64,000 nucleotides of DNA. It comes from Pontibacter sp. SGAir0037 (GTDB lineage: Bacteria; Bacteroidota; Bacteroidia; Cytophagales; Hymenobacteraceae). A program made the translations under genes and the position numbers. The stretch spans positions 4,836,001 through 4,900,000 of the forward strand of contig NZ_CP028092.1 in the NCBI RefSeq assembly GCF_005491705.1, in the 5' to 3' direction. Shown one piece after another: positions 9,335 to 19,440 of the stretch. The notes under the pieces were generated by a model. That model worked only from the letters and a program-made list of their open reading frames with translations, searched no databases and had not been told where the DNA came from. Each line of letters opens with the position of its first letter. Position 1 is the first letter of the stretch.

Positions 9335-10771
9335 ATGCTTTTTAGAAATCTACAGTTTAGTATCACCCTAATATGTCTTTTGCTAAGCATAAAAGTCTTA
9401 CATGCCCAAGATACATTAAAGGTAAATCTATCAGGTTTTATCCCTGCAAAAGGTCTTTTCAAGCTGGTATATGTACCTTTTACTGTTCCTGAGGGCGTTA
9501 CAGAGATTCGGGTAAAGGAAACTTACTCTGATAAGGGCAAGAACGTACTTAACTTAGGCATCTATGGCCCAGAAGGGTTCGAGTTGGGAAACACAGCAGG
9601 ATTCAGGGGCTGGTCAGGTGGTGCCAAAACCGAGTTTTTCATGAATGCATCGGAGGCTTCTACAGGTTATGTGGCAGGTAAGATAAAAGCCGGTATCTGG
9701 AATATACTCATTTACCCCTCTACAATCACTGCCGAAGGGATAAACTGGCAACTTGATGTTATACTTGTAAAAGGAGTTAACAAAGCTCCATTTAAGATCT
9801 CGCCTGCGCCGGAGACGGTGAACAACAAGCCGGGCTGGTACCGAGGTGATCTGCACATGCACACCTTTCACTCCGATGGCAAGCGAAGCCAGCAGAAACT
9901 ACTACAGGAGGCAAAAGCAAATGGCCTGGACTTTATAGTTTCTACAGAGCATAATACCAACAGCGCCAACCTCAGTTGGGGTCAATACAAAACAGATAAA
10001 CTTCTGGTGATAAACGGCGAAGAAGTTACCACCACGGCCTTCGGACATTGGAACGCCATTGGCTTAAGTCCTACCTCATGGATTGAATGGCGGTATACGC
10101 CTGAAGACAACATGATTGGTACTTATTTGAATCAAGTGAAAGCTGATGGTGGGCTGGCTATCATCAATCATCCCTTTTACAACGAAGAGCGTATTAACAG
10201 CTTTGGTTTTGATGCAGATTTATTTGACGGCATTGAAGTATGGAACGGGCACGCCAAATGGAACCAGCTGGATGAGCTGGCATTGGAATGGTGGGACAGC
10301 CTGTTGCGCCAGGGGAAAAGAAAAATTGCCATTGCTGCCAGCGATTCACATACTCCGGAATTGTCTGACAATCCGGTAGGCTCACCACACACCGTAGTAC
10401 AAGCAGAAGCTTTATCCAGGAAGGAGATTATGGCAGGCCTTCGTGCGGGTAAAGCCTATCTGGCTCAGGGAAAAGAAACCACCTTAACCTTCACCGCCAA
10501 GGCAGGAGCTGTAACGGCAGGTATCGGCAATGAGCTAGCCACTTCGCCAGGTAAGGAAGTGCATGTTTCGTTAGCTGTAACGGGTACTCCTGATGCTTTT
10601 ACCGCTACGTTGGTGGGCGATAAGGGAATATTGGCTTCCGAAAAGGCCACAGGAAGTAACCCAACGTTTAGCTGGCGTATTGCGGCTGGGGCAACAAAGT
10701 ATCTTCGGGTAGAAGTCCGGGATTTAAAGGGAGATATGGTAGCCTTGACGAATCCAATCTGGCTCTTGTGA
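9335..10771 (+). CDS. Exported PHP-domain metallo-phosphoesterase (CehA/McbA type)
   Basis: From the ATG at 9335 the product is 478 residues with a clean signal peptide ending in KVLHAQ; a start at 9236 would bury this signal. An N-terminal beta-sandwich-like region (about 30-160) is followed by a PHP domain: GDLHMHTFHSDG (HxH metal ligands), STEHNTN, an IINHPF His, and AASDSHTP near the end, the metal-binding set of PHP phosphoesterases. A third beta-rich region closes the protein. CehA-like members hydrolyse phospho- or carbamate esters; the substrate here is unknown. It is first in a plus-strand run of phosphoesterases around a SusC/SusD pair, with the next gene 66 bp downstream. Confidence 0.8.
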   Translation: MLFRNLQFSITLICLLLSIKVLHAQDTLKVNLSGFIPAKGLFKLVYVPFTVPEGVTEIRVKETYSDKGKNVLNLGIYGPEGFELGNTAGFRGWSGGAKTEFFMNASEASTGYVAGKIKAGIWNILIYPSTITAEGINWQLDVILVKGVNKAPFKISPAPETVNNKPGWYRGDLHMHTFHSDGKRSQQKLLQEAKANGLDFIVSTEHNTNSANLSWGQYKTDKLLVINGEEVTTTAFGHWNAIGLSPTSWIEWRYTPEDNMIGTYLNQVKADGGLAIINHPFYNEERINSFGFDADLFDGIEVWNGHAKWNQLDELALEWWDSLLRQGKRKIAIAASDSHTPELSDNPVGSPHTVVQAEALSRKEIMAGLRAGKAYLAQGKETTLTFTAKAGAVTAGIGNELATSPGKEVHVSLAVTGTPDAFTATLVGDKGILASEKATGSNPTFSWRIAAGATKYLRVEVRDLKGDMVALTNPIWLL

Positions 10772-10837
10772 AGCGGCCATTCAAAAGTAAAAATGCCATT
10801 AGTTTATTCTACTCCTTCATCTACTTCCAATAATTAT

Positions 10838-12682
10838 ATGTTCCTCAGGAAAGCTTTATTCCCTCTCATACTGCTTGTTTCGCTTCATCAGGGCTTAATG
10901 GCTCAAAACAACTATACGGTGGCGAATGTACATGCCCATAACGATTACCAGCAGCCTATTCCGCTCTTAACAGCTTATTACCGGCAGGCTGGCTCTATCG
11001 AAGCAGACATATTTCTGCAAAACGGTGAATTATATGTGGCGCATGAACAGGAGGAAATTCAACCTGACCGTACCCTGGAAAGCCTATACCTGGAGCCCCT
11101 CCAGAAGTTGATAGATAAGAATAAAGGAGCCCCCTACAGCCAACCGCAGAGGAAACTGCAACTGCTGTTTGATCTTAAAACGGATGGGAAAACCACCTTG
11201 CCGGTACTGGTGAAAGCGTTGGAAAAGTTTCCTGCTATAAGCCATAACACAGCAATACAGCTCGTGATTAGCGGCAGCAAGCCGGCGCCATCCACTTGGG
11301 CACAGTACCCCAATTTTATCCAGTTCGATGGCAACCCGGCTGAGTTTTATACTCCTAATGAGCTTCAGCGGATTGCTATGTTCAGCGATAGTTTCCGGAA
11401 GTACACGCAATGGAACGGGAAAGGCTTGATTGTGGAAGACGAACGAAACCGCATCCGGCACTTAATAGACAGTGTACATCATCTGAATAAAAAGTTCCGG
11501 TTCTGGGCCACTCCGGATAATGTAAATACCTGGCAAACGCTTGTGCACCTGGGGGTAGATTATGTAGGGACGGATGATGTAATAGGGTTAAGCAATTACT
11601 TAGAAAATCTTCCAAAAAACGCATATCAGCACAAAACGCCTGTAAGTATTTACACTCCAACTTACAGGCACAACGACCAGCGCAGAAAAGTAAAAAATGT
11701 AATTCTCATGATTGGAGACGGTATGGGACTGGCACAGATTTACGCTGGCTACACAGCTGCTGCCGGTCAACTTAATCTGTTTCAGTTTCTGAACATTGGC
11801 TTAGCGAAAACCGTTTCATCCGACAGCTATATAACTGACTCAGCTGCAGGCGCAACTGCCATGGCAACAGGGCAGAAGACAAACAACCGCTTCATCGGCG
11901 TAGATTCAGCTGGCAACCGTTTAACTTCTATTCCGGAACTGGTTGCCGTGAAAGGAATGAAAAGTGCCATAATATCGGCAGGGGATATTACTGATGCCAC
12001 ACCCGCCAGCTTTTATGCGCACCAAACAGAGCGTAACCTTAGCGAAGCCATTGCTGCAGACTTCATCAATAGCCCAGTGGATATACTGATTGGGGGTAAC
12101 TACGGCGCTTTCTCTAGGCGTAAGGATGGACAGAATCTCATAGGCCAACTGCAGGAGAATGGCTATGTTACTTCAGATAAATTTTCTGCCCTGGACACTA
12201 TTTCAGCAAGCAAGTTCGTGGTGCTGGACGACCAGGTGGCTACCTCCATGCAGAAAGGCAGAGGTGATTTTCTGGCAAAATCACTGAATAAATCCCTTCA
12301 AGTTCTAAGTAAAAATAAAAAGGGCTTTTTTATTGTAGCAGAGGGTGCTCAAATAGATCATGGGGGGCATCAAAATGATATGTCGACCATAGTGCAGGAA
12401 ATGCTGGATTTTGATAAAGCAGTGGGAGAGGCCATGAAGTTTGTTGATGAAGATGGAGAAACCTTGCTTATAGTTACGGCAGACCATGAAACAGGCGGCC
12501 TTAGTTTACTATATGGAGATGTTCGTAAAGGAGCTGTAATTGGCAACTTTAGTACTGATGATCATACGGCCCTTCCTGTTCCTGTATTTGCCTACGGCCC
12601 GCACTCGCTGGATTTCCGGGGGGTATACGAAAATACAGCATTGTTTAAAATGATTATGCAGGTGATAAATAAGTATCATTAA
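10838..12682 (+). CDS. Exported GDPD-like/alkaline phosphatase fusion
   Basis: The 614-residue product (ATG at 10838, giving a signal peptide ending LMAQ) fuses two hydrolase modules. Residues about 20-270 resemble the GDPD/PI-PLC TIM-barrel group: VHAHNDYQQPIPLL, then IEADIFLQNGELYVAHE. From about 285 an alkaline phosphatase domain begins with ILMIGDGMG (metal-binding Asp), DSAAGATAMATG (nucleophile Ser), then EGAQIDHGGH, ADHETGG and the TDDHTALPVPVFAYGP motif carrying the last metal His. Both active sites appear intact, so diester cleavage followed by monoester hydrolysis in one periplasmic or surface protein is a reasonable inference. It lies 66 bp after the PHP gene. Confidence 0.85.
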   Translation: MFLRKALFPLILLVSLHQGLMAQNNYTVANVHAHNDYQQPIPLLTAYYRQAGSIEADIFLQNGELYVAHEQEEIQPDRTLESLYLEPLQKLIDKNKGAPYSQPQRKLQLLFDLKTDGKTTLPVLVKALEKFPAISHNTAIQLVISGSKPAPSTWAQYPNFIQFDGNPAEFYTPNELQRIAMFSDSFRKYTQWNGKGLIVEDERNRIRHLIDSVHHLNKKFRFWATPDNVNTWQTLVHLGVDYVGTDDVIGLSNYLENLPKNAYQHKTPVSIYTPTYRHNDQRRKVKNVILMIGDGMGLAQIYAGYTAAAGQLNLFQFLNIGLAKTVSSDSYITDSAAGATAMATGQKTNNRFIGVDSAGNRLTSIPELVAVKGMKSAIISAGDITDATPASFYAHQTERNLSEAIAADFINSPVDILIGGNYGAFSRRKDGQNLIGQLQENGYVTSDKFSALDTISASKFVVLDDQVATSMQKGRGDFLAKSLNKSLQVLSKNKKGFFIVAEGAQIDHGGHQNDMSTIVQEMLDFDKAVGEAMKFVDEDGETLLIVTADHETGGLSLLYGDVRKGAVIGNFSTDDHTALPVPVFAYGPHSLDFRGVYENTALFKMIMQVINKYH

Positions 12683-13331
12683 TAGGCTTCTTTTCTCTTT
12701 GCTTCTTATAAAATTCCATCATTGTTTTCGCGTGGTAAAAAGGTTGTCTTTTATCAGAAAGTATGATGGTTAAATGCTACAGTGCTTTTTATATATTCTG
12801 TAGTTTCTTTGGTTGTTTCTCTTCCTCACCCAATAAAATATTCTTCTCAATTCTCAGGTTTATGTTTCTGATTTTGTCAGAATTGCCTCTTGTTTTTATA
12901 AATCCTTAATAATGTATTAATAAAAGCTGTGTCTAATTAACATTTCTATTACAGTAAAGAAATATCCAAGTAATGTTCCTCTACTTATTTTGTGATAAAT
13001 ATTACTGCGCTAAATAAGGTTCGCTTTTTGGAATGAGGCAATTTTCCTGTAGATGTTACAGCGCTAAAGATTCCATTGTTGCATAAGATTAAGCAGGTTG
13101 ATTAACACACATTGCTGGAACGTTTAGTGATGCGATCTCCTGAACTATAATTTCTGTTTGAAGCATAGAATTAAGCGGCAGGCTTCCTGCAGACAGAGCT
13201 AATTTATTACAGATATGCTGCAGATAAAGCTTTAAGCTTTCGTGTAGAGTGATTCGAATTGTATCCCCAGTTTTCTGACTTCTTGTAAAGAGCAAACAGT
13301 TATATCCAGTTTTAGAACTCAATAAAAATGT
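12683..13331. other. Long AT-rich region upstream of susC-like gene
   Basis: About 650 bp with no gene I can support. Its length and AT content suit a regulatory leader for the SusC/SusD operon, but I found no convincing -33/-7 pair, riboswitch or terminator. A minus-strand open frame (13089-13322) lacks any recognisable feature. Confidence 0.4.
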
Positions 13332-16300
13332 ATGAAAAAAAGATCTAGCACACCTTTTAAATTAAGGCCCATTTTCCTTGCGACAGTTCTATGTGGAACG
13401 ACATTATCCTTTCCAGGCAGCTTATATGCTAATAACCTTAAAGGAAGCTTTGCCGCTCTGTCTGTCGACCAGCAAGTGGGGCAGGGTGATGAAATCGTGA
13501 TTACAGGAACTGTTCGGGATGACAAAGGGCCTTTGCCAGGGGTGACTGTAATGGTTAAGAATACTTCGAACGGTACTGCGACGAATACAAATGGAAACTA
13601 TACCATTAAAGCTAAGCGCAATGCAACACTTGTTTTCTCTATGCTTGGTTTCCAGACACAAGAAGTTGCCGTATCTAATGCTAGCATCGACGTTACGCTG
13701 GCAGTAGACACAAAGCAGTTGCAAGAAGTTGTTGTAGTTGGCTACGGTACCCAAAAAAGGTCAGACGTTACGGGTGCCATTTCTTCAGTTACTAGTGAAA
13801 ATTTTAATAAGGGTGTGGTAACAAACCCAGGTGAACTCTTACAGGGTAAATTAGCTGGTGTCTCCATAACCGCAAATAGTGGTGAACCCGGGGCAGCACA
13901 AGATATAATTATCAGGGGTATTGGTAGTTTGCGTTCGGGAACACAGCCACTTTATGTAGTCGATGGGTTTTTGCTGGACAATTCCTCAACGGGTGTTTCC
14001 ACCAATCCCCTGAACTTTATCAACCCTAACGATATCGAAAGTATCGATGTGTTAAAAGATGCCAGTGCAACAGCTGTATATGGTTCCAGAGCAGCAAACG
14101 GGGTTGTCGTAATCACCACTAAAAAAGGAAAGGGAAAACCGCAGATTAATTTTTCTGCATCCACCGCTGTGTCGTCTATGGCCAATCAAATCGATGTTTT
14201 CGATGCCGACGCTTTTCGCAGGCAGGTGGTAGCCGTAGGTGGAACATTAGATGACTTTGGTGCAAACACGAACTGGCAAGATGAACTGACCCAAAAGGGG
14301 GTATCAAATAATTTCAATTTATCTATGAGCGGAGCCAGTACTGATAATTTTTCCTACTTCACTTCGGTAGGCTACCAGGATCAGGAAGGAATCCTGAAGA
14401 ATAGCAGGCTAAAACGTTATTCGGGGAAACTGAATATGAATCAAAAGGCATTCAATGGCAGATTAAATATAGATTATAACCTCACGGCCTCCCGCACCGA
14501 AAACTTACGCCCCAGTATCACTTCTACCATAAGCGATATGCTTAATTTAAATCCGACTATTCCGGCATATACCGATGGTAAACCTACTTTATTGAACACA
14601 AACGCTTTGAATCCACTTGCCAGGTATGATTTATTTAGTGACAATGCCATTAATAACCGTATTTTGGCGAATATTTCACCATCCTTAGAAATAGTTAACG
14701 GCCTTACTTATAAGCTGAACTTAGGGGTTGATTATTCGGCTACTACCAGAAACCAGCAGTACAAGCCCTTTACGGCTGTTATCAATGAGGCAAATATTTC
14801 TGATGGGGTATTGGATGCTGCCATAAGTGCGAATACCAATCAACTTGTTGAGAATACGCTTACCTATAACTGGAACCGGAATATTCATAACGTTACTGTG
14901 TTGGCAGGACATTCTTTCCAGGAATTTTTTGATGAAACCCGGATAACGACATACCGCGGCTTCACCAAAAATAATATTGAACCCATTTACCAGGACCATA
15001 CCAGTACAGATAAAATTTTTACTCCGGTAAGTTCGGAAGCCATTAAAAATCAGCTGCAGTCTTTCTTCGGCAGGGTGAACTACATCTATGCAGATAAATA
15101 TATGTTTACTGGTACGCTGCGTGCCGATGGATCCTCAAAGTTCGGAGAGAATAACAGGTATGGGTATTTTCCTTCTTTTGCTTTAGGATGGAATATTAGC
15201 AACGAAGATTTTATGGCCAGTTCATTTTTTAACAACTTAAAGTTACGTGCAAGCTGGGGCCGAACAGGTAACCAGGAGATTCCCTCCAAAATCACAAAAG
15301 CCAGTTATTTAGAGCAGCGTTTAATAACCGGTGCCGGTAGTAACAGTACCTATCCCATCGGTACCGATGCCAGTTCCTTGCAAGGTTATCCTTATGGGAT
15401 TGTATTTACCCGATTGGCAAACCCAGATATACAATGGGAGGTATCCACCCAGGTAGATGTAGGAGTTGATTTCACTTTCTTTAATTCCCGTTTGACCGGT
15501 ACAGTGGATTATTTCAATAAAGAATCCTCTAATATACTTTTGGAAGTTGTTCCTGCCGATCCTGTTCAGCCTTATGATATGTACTGGACCAATATCCCTA
15601 ATTTGAAAATCCTTAACAAAGGCATCGAATTAGCTTTGAATTACAATAGCGACCCAAAGCACAACTTCTCTTATAATATTGGAGGTAATATTACCTATAT
15701 CCAGAATAAAGTGAAAGATTCGCCATATTCTGTCTTAACTACAGGTGCAGCCCAAGGCTCTGGACAATCGGGCGCGACTATTAACGGCTATATTAACAAT
15801 GAGCCAATAGGGGCATTCTATATGTTCCAGTTTGATGGTATCAATGCTGATAATGGGCAGAATATATTTAGGGACACCAATAGAGATGGTGAAATATTAG
15901 ACAACGACCGTGTTGTAGTGGGCAGTGCGATTCCTAAAATTATCTATGGATATCACCTAAACTTCAAGTACAAAGCTTTTGACTTGGGTTTGAATTTTAA
16001 TGGTGTAGCAGGAAATAAGATTTACAATCACACGACCATGACCCTGTTCAGTAAAGCACAATTGGCCAAGTCTAATAATACAACCGATTTTGCTGTTCAG
16101 TACCCTAACGAGATATTAAGCAATGCCAATACTGTGTCCACACGCTATTTGGAAAATGGCTCTTTCTTAAGATTAAATAACGCTACACTGGCATATAATT
16201 TAAATTTAACTGGTAGCAGATTAGGAGATGCCTTTCAACGAATCAGTCTTACGTTAACCGGGCAAAACCTATTTGTCATAACAGATTATTCAGGATTTGA

Positions 16301-16412
16301 CCCTGAAATCAATACGGGAACTGCTTCAGGTGGAATACAAACATTTGGTATTGATCGATTTACTTACCCAAGAGCAAGGACATTTTTGCTCGGTGTTAAT
16401 GTAACATTATAA
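13332..16412 (+). CDS. SusC/RagA family TonB-linked outer-membrane transporter
   Basis: A 1026-residue TonB-dependent transporter, the import half of a SusCD pair. After a signal peptide (about 1-35) comes a carboxypeptidase-regulatory-like domain (TGTVRDDKGPLPGVTVMVKN...), the TonB box region with QEVVVVGYGTQKRSDVTGA (about 132-150, the SusC signature), a plug domain (ELLQGKLAGVSI, IIRGIGS, YVVDGF, IESIDVLKDASATAVYGSRAANGVVVITTKKG in parts) and a large beta-barrel ending in PRARTFLLGVNVTL. Length is normal for the family. The SusD partner starts 34 bp downstream. Neighbouring enzymes are all phosphoesterases, so the ligand is probably a phosphorylated organic molecule, not a plain glycan; this is inference. 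Confidence 0.95.
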   Translation: MKKRSSTPFKLRPIFLATVLCGTTLSFPGSLYANNLKGSFAALSVDQQVGQGDEIVITGTVRDDKGPLPGVTVMVKNTSNGTATNTNGNYTIKAKRNATLVFSMLGFQTQEVAVSNASIDVTLAVDTKQLQEVVVVGYGTQKRSDVTGAISSVTSENFNKGVVTNPGELLQGKLAGVSITANSGEPGAAQDIIIRGIGSLRSGTQPLYVVDGFLLDNSSTGVSTNPLNFINPNDIESIDVLKDASATAVYGSRAANGVVVITTKKGKGKPQINFSASTAVSSMANQIDVFDADAFRRQVVAVGGTLDDFGANTNWQDELTQKGVSNNFNLSMSGASTDNFSYFTSVGYQDQEGILKNSRLKRYSGKLNMNQKAFNGRLNIDYNLTASRTENLRPSITSTISDMLNLNPTIPAYTDGKPTLLNTNALNPLARYDLFSDNAINNRILANISPSLEIVNGLTYKLNLGVDYSATTRNQQYKPFTAVINEANISDGVLDAAISANTNQLVENTLTYNWNRNIHNVTVLAGHSFQEFFDETRITTYRGFTKNNIEPIYQDHTSTDKIFTPVSSEAIKNQLQSFFGRVNYIYADKYMFTGTLRADGSSKFGENNRYGYFPSFALGWNISNEDFMASSFFNNLKLRASWGRTGNQEIPSKITKASYLEQRLITGAGSNSTYPIGTDASSLQGYPYGIVFTRLANPDIQWEVSTQVDVGVDFTFFNSRLTGTVDYFNKESSNILLEVVPADPVQPYDMYWTNIPNLKILNKGIELALNYNSDPKHNFSYNIGGNITYIQNKVKDSPYSVLTTGAAQGSGQSGATINGYINNEPIGAFYMFQFDGINADNGQNIFRDTNRDGEILDNDRVVVGSAIPKIIYGYHLNFKYKAFDLGLNFNGVAGNKIYNHTTMTLFSKAQLAKSNNTTDFAVQYPNEILSNANTVSTRYLENGSFLRLNNATLAYNLNLTGSRLGDAFQRISLTLTGQNLFVITDYSGFDPEINTGTASGGIQTFGIDRFTYPRARTFLLGVNVTL

Positions 16413-16446
16413 AATAAACAAAAGACTCTTTTAACATCACGGTGAA

Positions 16447-18204
16447 ATGCAAAATAAAATGAGGAATAAGAAGTTTTACAAAGTCCTGCCTATAATTGTA
16501 TTGTTTTCTACATTTTTGGGTTGTACCTCTTTAGAGGAAGAAATTTTTGATGAGTTGACAGGAGTCGGCCAAGCAGAAACTGTAAGTGGTTCCATAGCGC
16601 CGGTATATGGTCTTCTCCGGTCTGGCGTATGGATGCATACGGTGAATTTCGGACTTCAGGAAGTTGCTTCTGATGAAGGCATTCTTCCCTATCGTGGGGG
16701 TACAGACTGGTATGATGGTGGCAAGTTTATTGCGGTTCACCAACATCTGATGACCCCTAGTAATAGCTTGGTAGGGGATACCTGGACGCAAATAACTTTA
16801 ACTTTATCGAGAGCAGTAATTGCTGCGGAAAGATTAAAGCAGGAATCAGAAAAAGGCAATTCAAATGCCCAGGATGGTTATTATGAAATGGTCGCCATGA
16901 AAGCATACCTCAATATGCTAGCGCTTGATAACTGGGGCCTTGTTTTCAAGAAAGAGCTTTCCAGCGAAAGATCAGTAATTCTAAGAGGACAAGAAGCAAT
17001 CGATTATATCGAAGGTGAGCTTTTGTCGGTTGTGAACGTCATTAACAACAATAAAGGCCCGGGTAGAATAACGAAAGATGCTGTAAAGGCTTTGCTGGCA
17101 CGTTTGTATCTGAATGCTGCCGTTTATCGCGACCCATACGGTACACCTAACTTTAGAAGAGAGGATATGGATAAGGTTATACAATACACCAGCGATATTA
17201 TTTCTGGTCCTTATTCACTATCTCCTGAGTATTTCGATTTGTTTAGTGATAATAACCACTCTAATCCTGAGCTTATATTCGCACTTGACCAAAGAGGGGT
17301 GCTTGAAAACGAACACCAACGATGGGCCTATTGGTCTATATCCGGTGACCTGATTCCAAGACCGGAATTTCCGAATACACGTGGGACGGATGCGGTAGCA
17401 GTTACCCCTGATTTTTACCAGACCTGGGTAGATGCCTACGGCAATGTAGATCCTGCCGATGCCGATGCCCGTTTCTATAAAGAAAATACGGTTATTCCTG
17501 ATGCACTTAAAGATCTTACTGGTATAACTCCAATGAATGATTCAGAGCATTATTATTGTGTGAATGCTACTGATTTTGAGATTGACAGAGGAATACTCCG
17601 CGGTGTAATTTGGGGACCCAGAAAAGATGGAGGAGGCAATATTCTGACTTGCGGCGATGGCAAAGTAAGGATATATCCTGTAATTAATAAAAGAACGAGT
17701 GGTGCAAATCTAACCTATGTTAACCATACACGCAATGTTGATTTTAGTGGTCCGGGGAGCTTGCATAACACAGGATATCGTTTTTCAAAGTATCAGTTTA
17801 GTCATACCGCTAACAATTGTTGTAGCTATAGTAGTGTCGATCTTGTTTTGATTCGCTTGGGAGAGATTTACTTGATGCGTGCTGAGGCCAAGTTGAGAAG
17901 CGGTGACAATGCCGGGGCTTTGGCCGATATCAATACCTTAAGAACTTCCAGAAATGCCCGGCCTGATCAGACTCCTGCTGCCTTGAGTAGTATTGACCTA
18001 AATATATTGTTCCGTGAGTCGGGCTTTGAACTGTACTGGGAAGGGTTCAGAAGAAATTATCAAATACGATTTGGCAAATACGAGAGCAATTGGACCGGGA
18101 AGACTGATAGTGATGTACACAAAAGATTGTTCCCGATTCCTCAAAGAGCAATCGATGGTGCTTCCAGCGAAGCAGGATTTTTAGTGCAAAACCAGGGTTA
18201 CTAA
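16447..18204 (+). CDS. SusD/RagB family substrate-binding lipoprotein
   Basis: A 585-residue surface lipoprotein that caps the SusC transporter. The signal ends in a lipobox-like LFSTFLGC (Cys near residue 26). The TPR-like SusD scaffold is visible: helix pairs with YEMVAMKAYLNMLALDNWG, the AVKALLARLYLNAAVY segment, and the C-terminal LIRLGEIYLMRAEAKLRSGDNAGALADINTLR motif in parts, followed by RESGFELYWEGFRR, all hallmarks of RagB/SusD. Start is ATG 16447 or, five codons in, 16459. It is 34 bp after susC and 10 bp before the PI-PLC gene, so all three are likely one transcript. Confidence 0.94.
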   Translation: MQNKMRNKKFYKVLPIIVLFSTFLGCTSLEEEIFDELTGVGQAETVSGSIAPVYGLLRSGVWMHTVNFGLQEVASDEGILPYRGGTDWYDGGKFIAVHQHLMTPSNSLVGDTWTQITLTLSRAVIAAERLKQESEKGNSNAQDGYYEMVAMKAYLNMLALDNWGLVFKKELSSERSVILRGQEAIDYIEGELLSVVNVINNNKGPGRITKDAVKALLARLYLNAAVYRDPYGTPNFRREDMDKVIQYTSDIISGPYSLSPEYFDLFSDNNHSNPELIFALDQRGVLENEHQRWAYWSISGDLIPRPEFPNTRGTDAVAVTPDFYQTWVDAYGNVDPADADARFYKENTVIPDALKDLTGITPMNDSEHYYCVNATDFEIDRGILRGVIWGPRKDGGGNILTCGDGKVRIYPVINKRTSGANLTYVNHTRNVDFSGPGSLHNTGYRFSKYQFSHTANNCCSYSSVDLVLIRLGEIYLMRAEAKLRSGDNAGALADINTLRTSRNARPDQTPAALSSIDLNILFRESGFELYWEGFRRNYQIRFGKYESNWTGKTDSDVHKRLFPIPQRAIDGASSEAGFLVQNQGY

Positions 18205-18214
18205 GGCTACAACA

Positions 18215-19333
18215 ATGAAAGGAATCGTCATCTTATTATCCAGCATTTTATTGTCTGGTGCGGTTGTGGCCCAGGCTCCAAATGCCAGGAAAGGAGAGTT
18301 AGCCGGTAAAGTTGAGAAAGAAGCAGCTCGAATGCCTCTAAACCATATCCAGGTGATAGGGTCTCATAACAGTTACAAGCAAGCTATCGACCCTGCACTG
18401 TTTCAGATGCTGAAGCAAACTAACGGTGACCTGGCTACTGGTATAGACTATAGCCATGTCAGCATCATAGAGCAGCTGAATATGGGCTTGGCAAACCTGG
18501 AGATTGATATCTATGCAGATACTGAAGGGGGCAAGTATGCGCACCCGAAGGGGCTGGACTGGGTGAAGAACCAGGCAAATGAGTATGACCCTGAAAAGCA
18601 GATGATGGCACCTGGCTTTAAAATATTCCATATCCAGGAAGTAGATTTCAGGAGCCATTACCTGACGCTGAAAAACTGCCTGCAGGACCTGAAAAAATGG
18701 TCAGACCAGCACCCCGGCCATCAACCCGTCTTCATCACCATGAATGCCAAAGATCAGGCCATCGAGAAAGAGGGATTCACTGTTCCGGAAAAATTTACTG
18801 CTGCTGTGTTAGATCAGCTCGACCGCGTGATACTGGATGAACTGGGGAAAGATAAACTGCTAACGCCAGACCAGGTAAGAGGCAAGTATAGCACCCTGGA
18901 GAAAGCCGTGCTTCAGGGTAATTGGCCATCCTTACAAGAGGCAAAAGGCAAGTTTATCTTTGTGCTGGATGAGCAGGATGAAAAAAGAACTACTTACATT
19001 CAGGGCCATCCATCACTGAAAGGACGCGTGTTATTTGCAAATGCCGAACCCGGAACCCCGGAAGCAGCTATTTTAATTCTGAATGACCCTGAAAAAGAGG
19101 CAACCAGGATACAGGAGCTGGTAAAGAAGGGGTACATCGTGCGTACCAGAGCAGATGCAAATACTGAGCAAGCCCGAAAGAACGACAGAAGCCAGTTTGA
19201 AGCTGCCTGTAAATCTGGAGCACAAATCATTACAACAGATTATTATCAGAAAAGCACCCATTTTGCTTCTGATTACGAAGTGAGTTTCGATGGAAATGTT
19301 TATCTGAGAGCTAACCCGTTGTTCAAGAAGTAA
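18215..19333 (+). CDS. Exported calcium-dependent PI-PLC-like phosphodiesterase
   Basis: A 372-residue protein with a signal peptide (MKGIVILLSSILLSGAVVAQ). The TIM-barrel signature of the Ca2+-dependent phosphoinositide phospholipase C family is seen in IQVIGSHNSYKQAIDP (catalytic His), NLEIDIYAD (Glu and Asp ligands) and IFHIQEVDFRS (second His). The C-terminal half contains RTRADANTEQARKNDRSQ, a block typical of these proteins. The likely reaction is cleavage of a phosphodiester such as a glycerophospho-inositol; the true substrate is unknown. It directly follows the susD-like gene by 10 bp and is closed by a strong terminator, which makes it the last gene of the SusCD transcript. Confidence 0.85.
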   Translation: MKGIVILLSSILLSGAVVAQAPNARKGELAGKVEKEAARMPLNHIQVIGSHNSYKQAIDPALFQMLKQTNGDLATGIDYSHVSIIEQLNMGLANLEIDIYADTEGGKYAHPKGLDWVKNQANEYDPEKQMMAPGFKIFHIQEVDFRSHYLTLKNCLQDLKKWSDQHPGHQPVFITMNAKDQAIEKEGFTVPEKFTAAVLDQLDRVILDELGKDKLLTPDQVRGKYSTLEKAVLQGNWPSLQEAKGKFIFVLDEQDEKRTTYIQGHPSLKGRVLFANAEPGTPEAAILILNDPEKEATRIQELVKKGYIVRTRADANTEQARKNDRSQFEAACKSGAQIITTDYYQKSTHFASDYEVSFDGNVYLRANPLFKK

Positions 19334-19338
19334 CATTT

Positions 19339-19401
19339 ATAAAAGCCTGTCAGAAAGCTGTCCTTCAAGTTATAAAGAACAGCTTTCTGACAGGCTTTTA
19401 T
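19339..19401 (+). terminator. Strong terminator of the SusCD-PLC operon
   Basis: Perfect 23-bp stem (19339-19361 with 19379-19401), 17-nt loop, T-rich end, starting 5 bp after the PLC stop. It separates this operon from the following PHP gene. Confidence 0.85.
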
Positions 19402-19440
19402 GCTACTATAAGTTTGATTTTAATTCCATTATTTTTTATC

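Noticed and set aside
13089..13322. 77-codon minus-strand frame upstream of the susC-like gene
   Set aside because: Lies in the probable regulatory region, has no motif or ribosome binding site, and is opposite to the operon.
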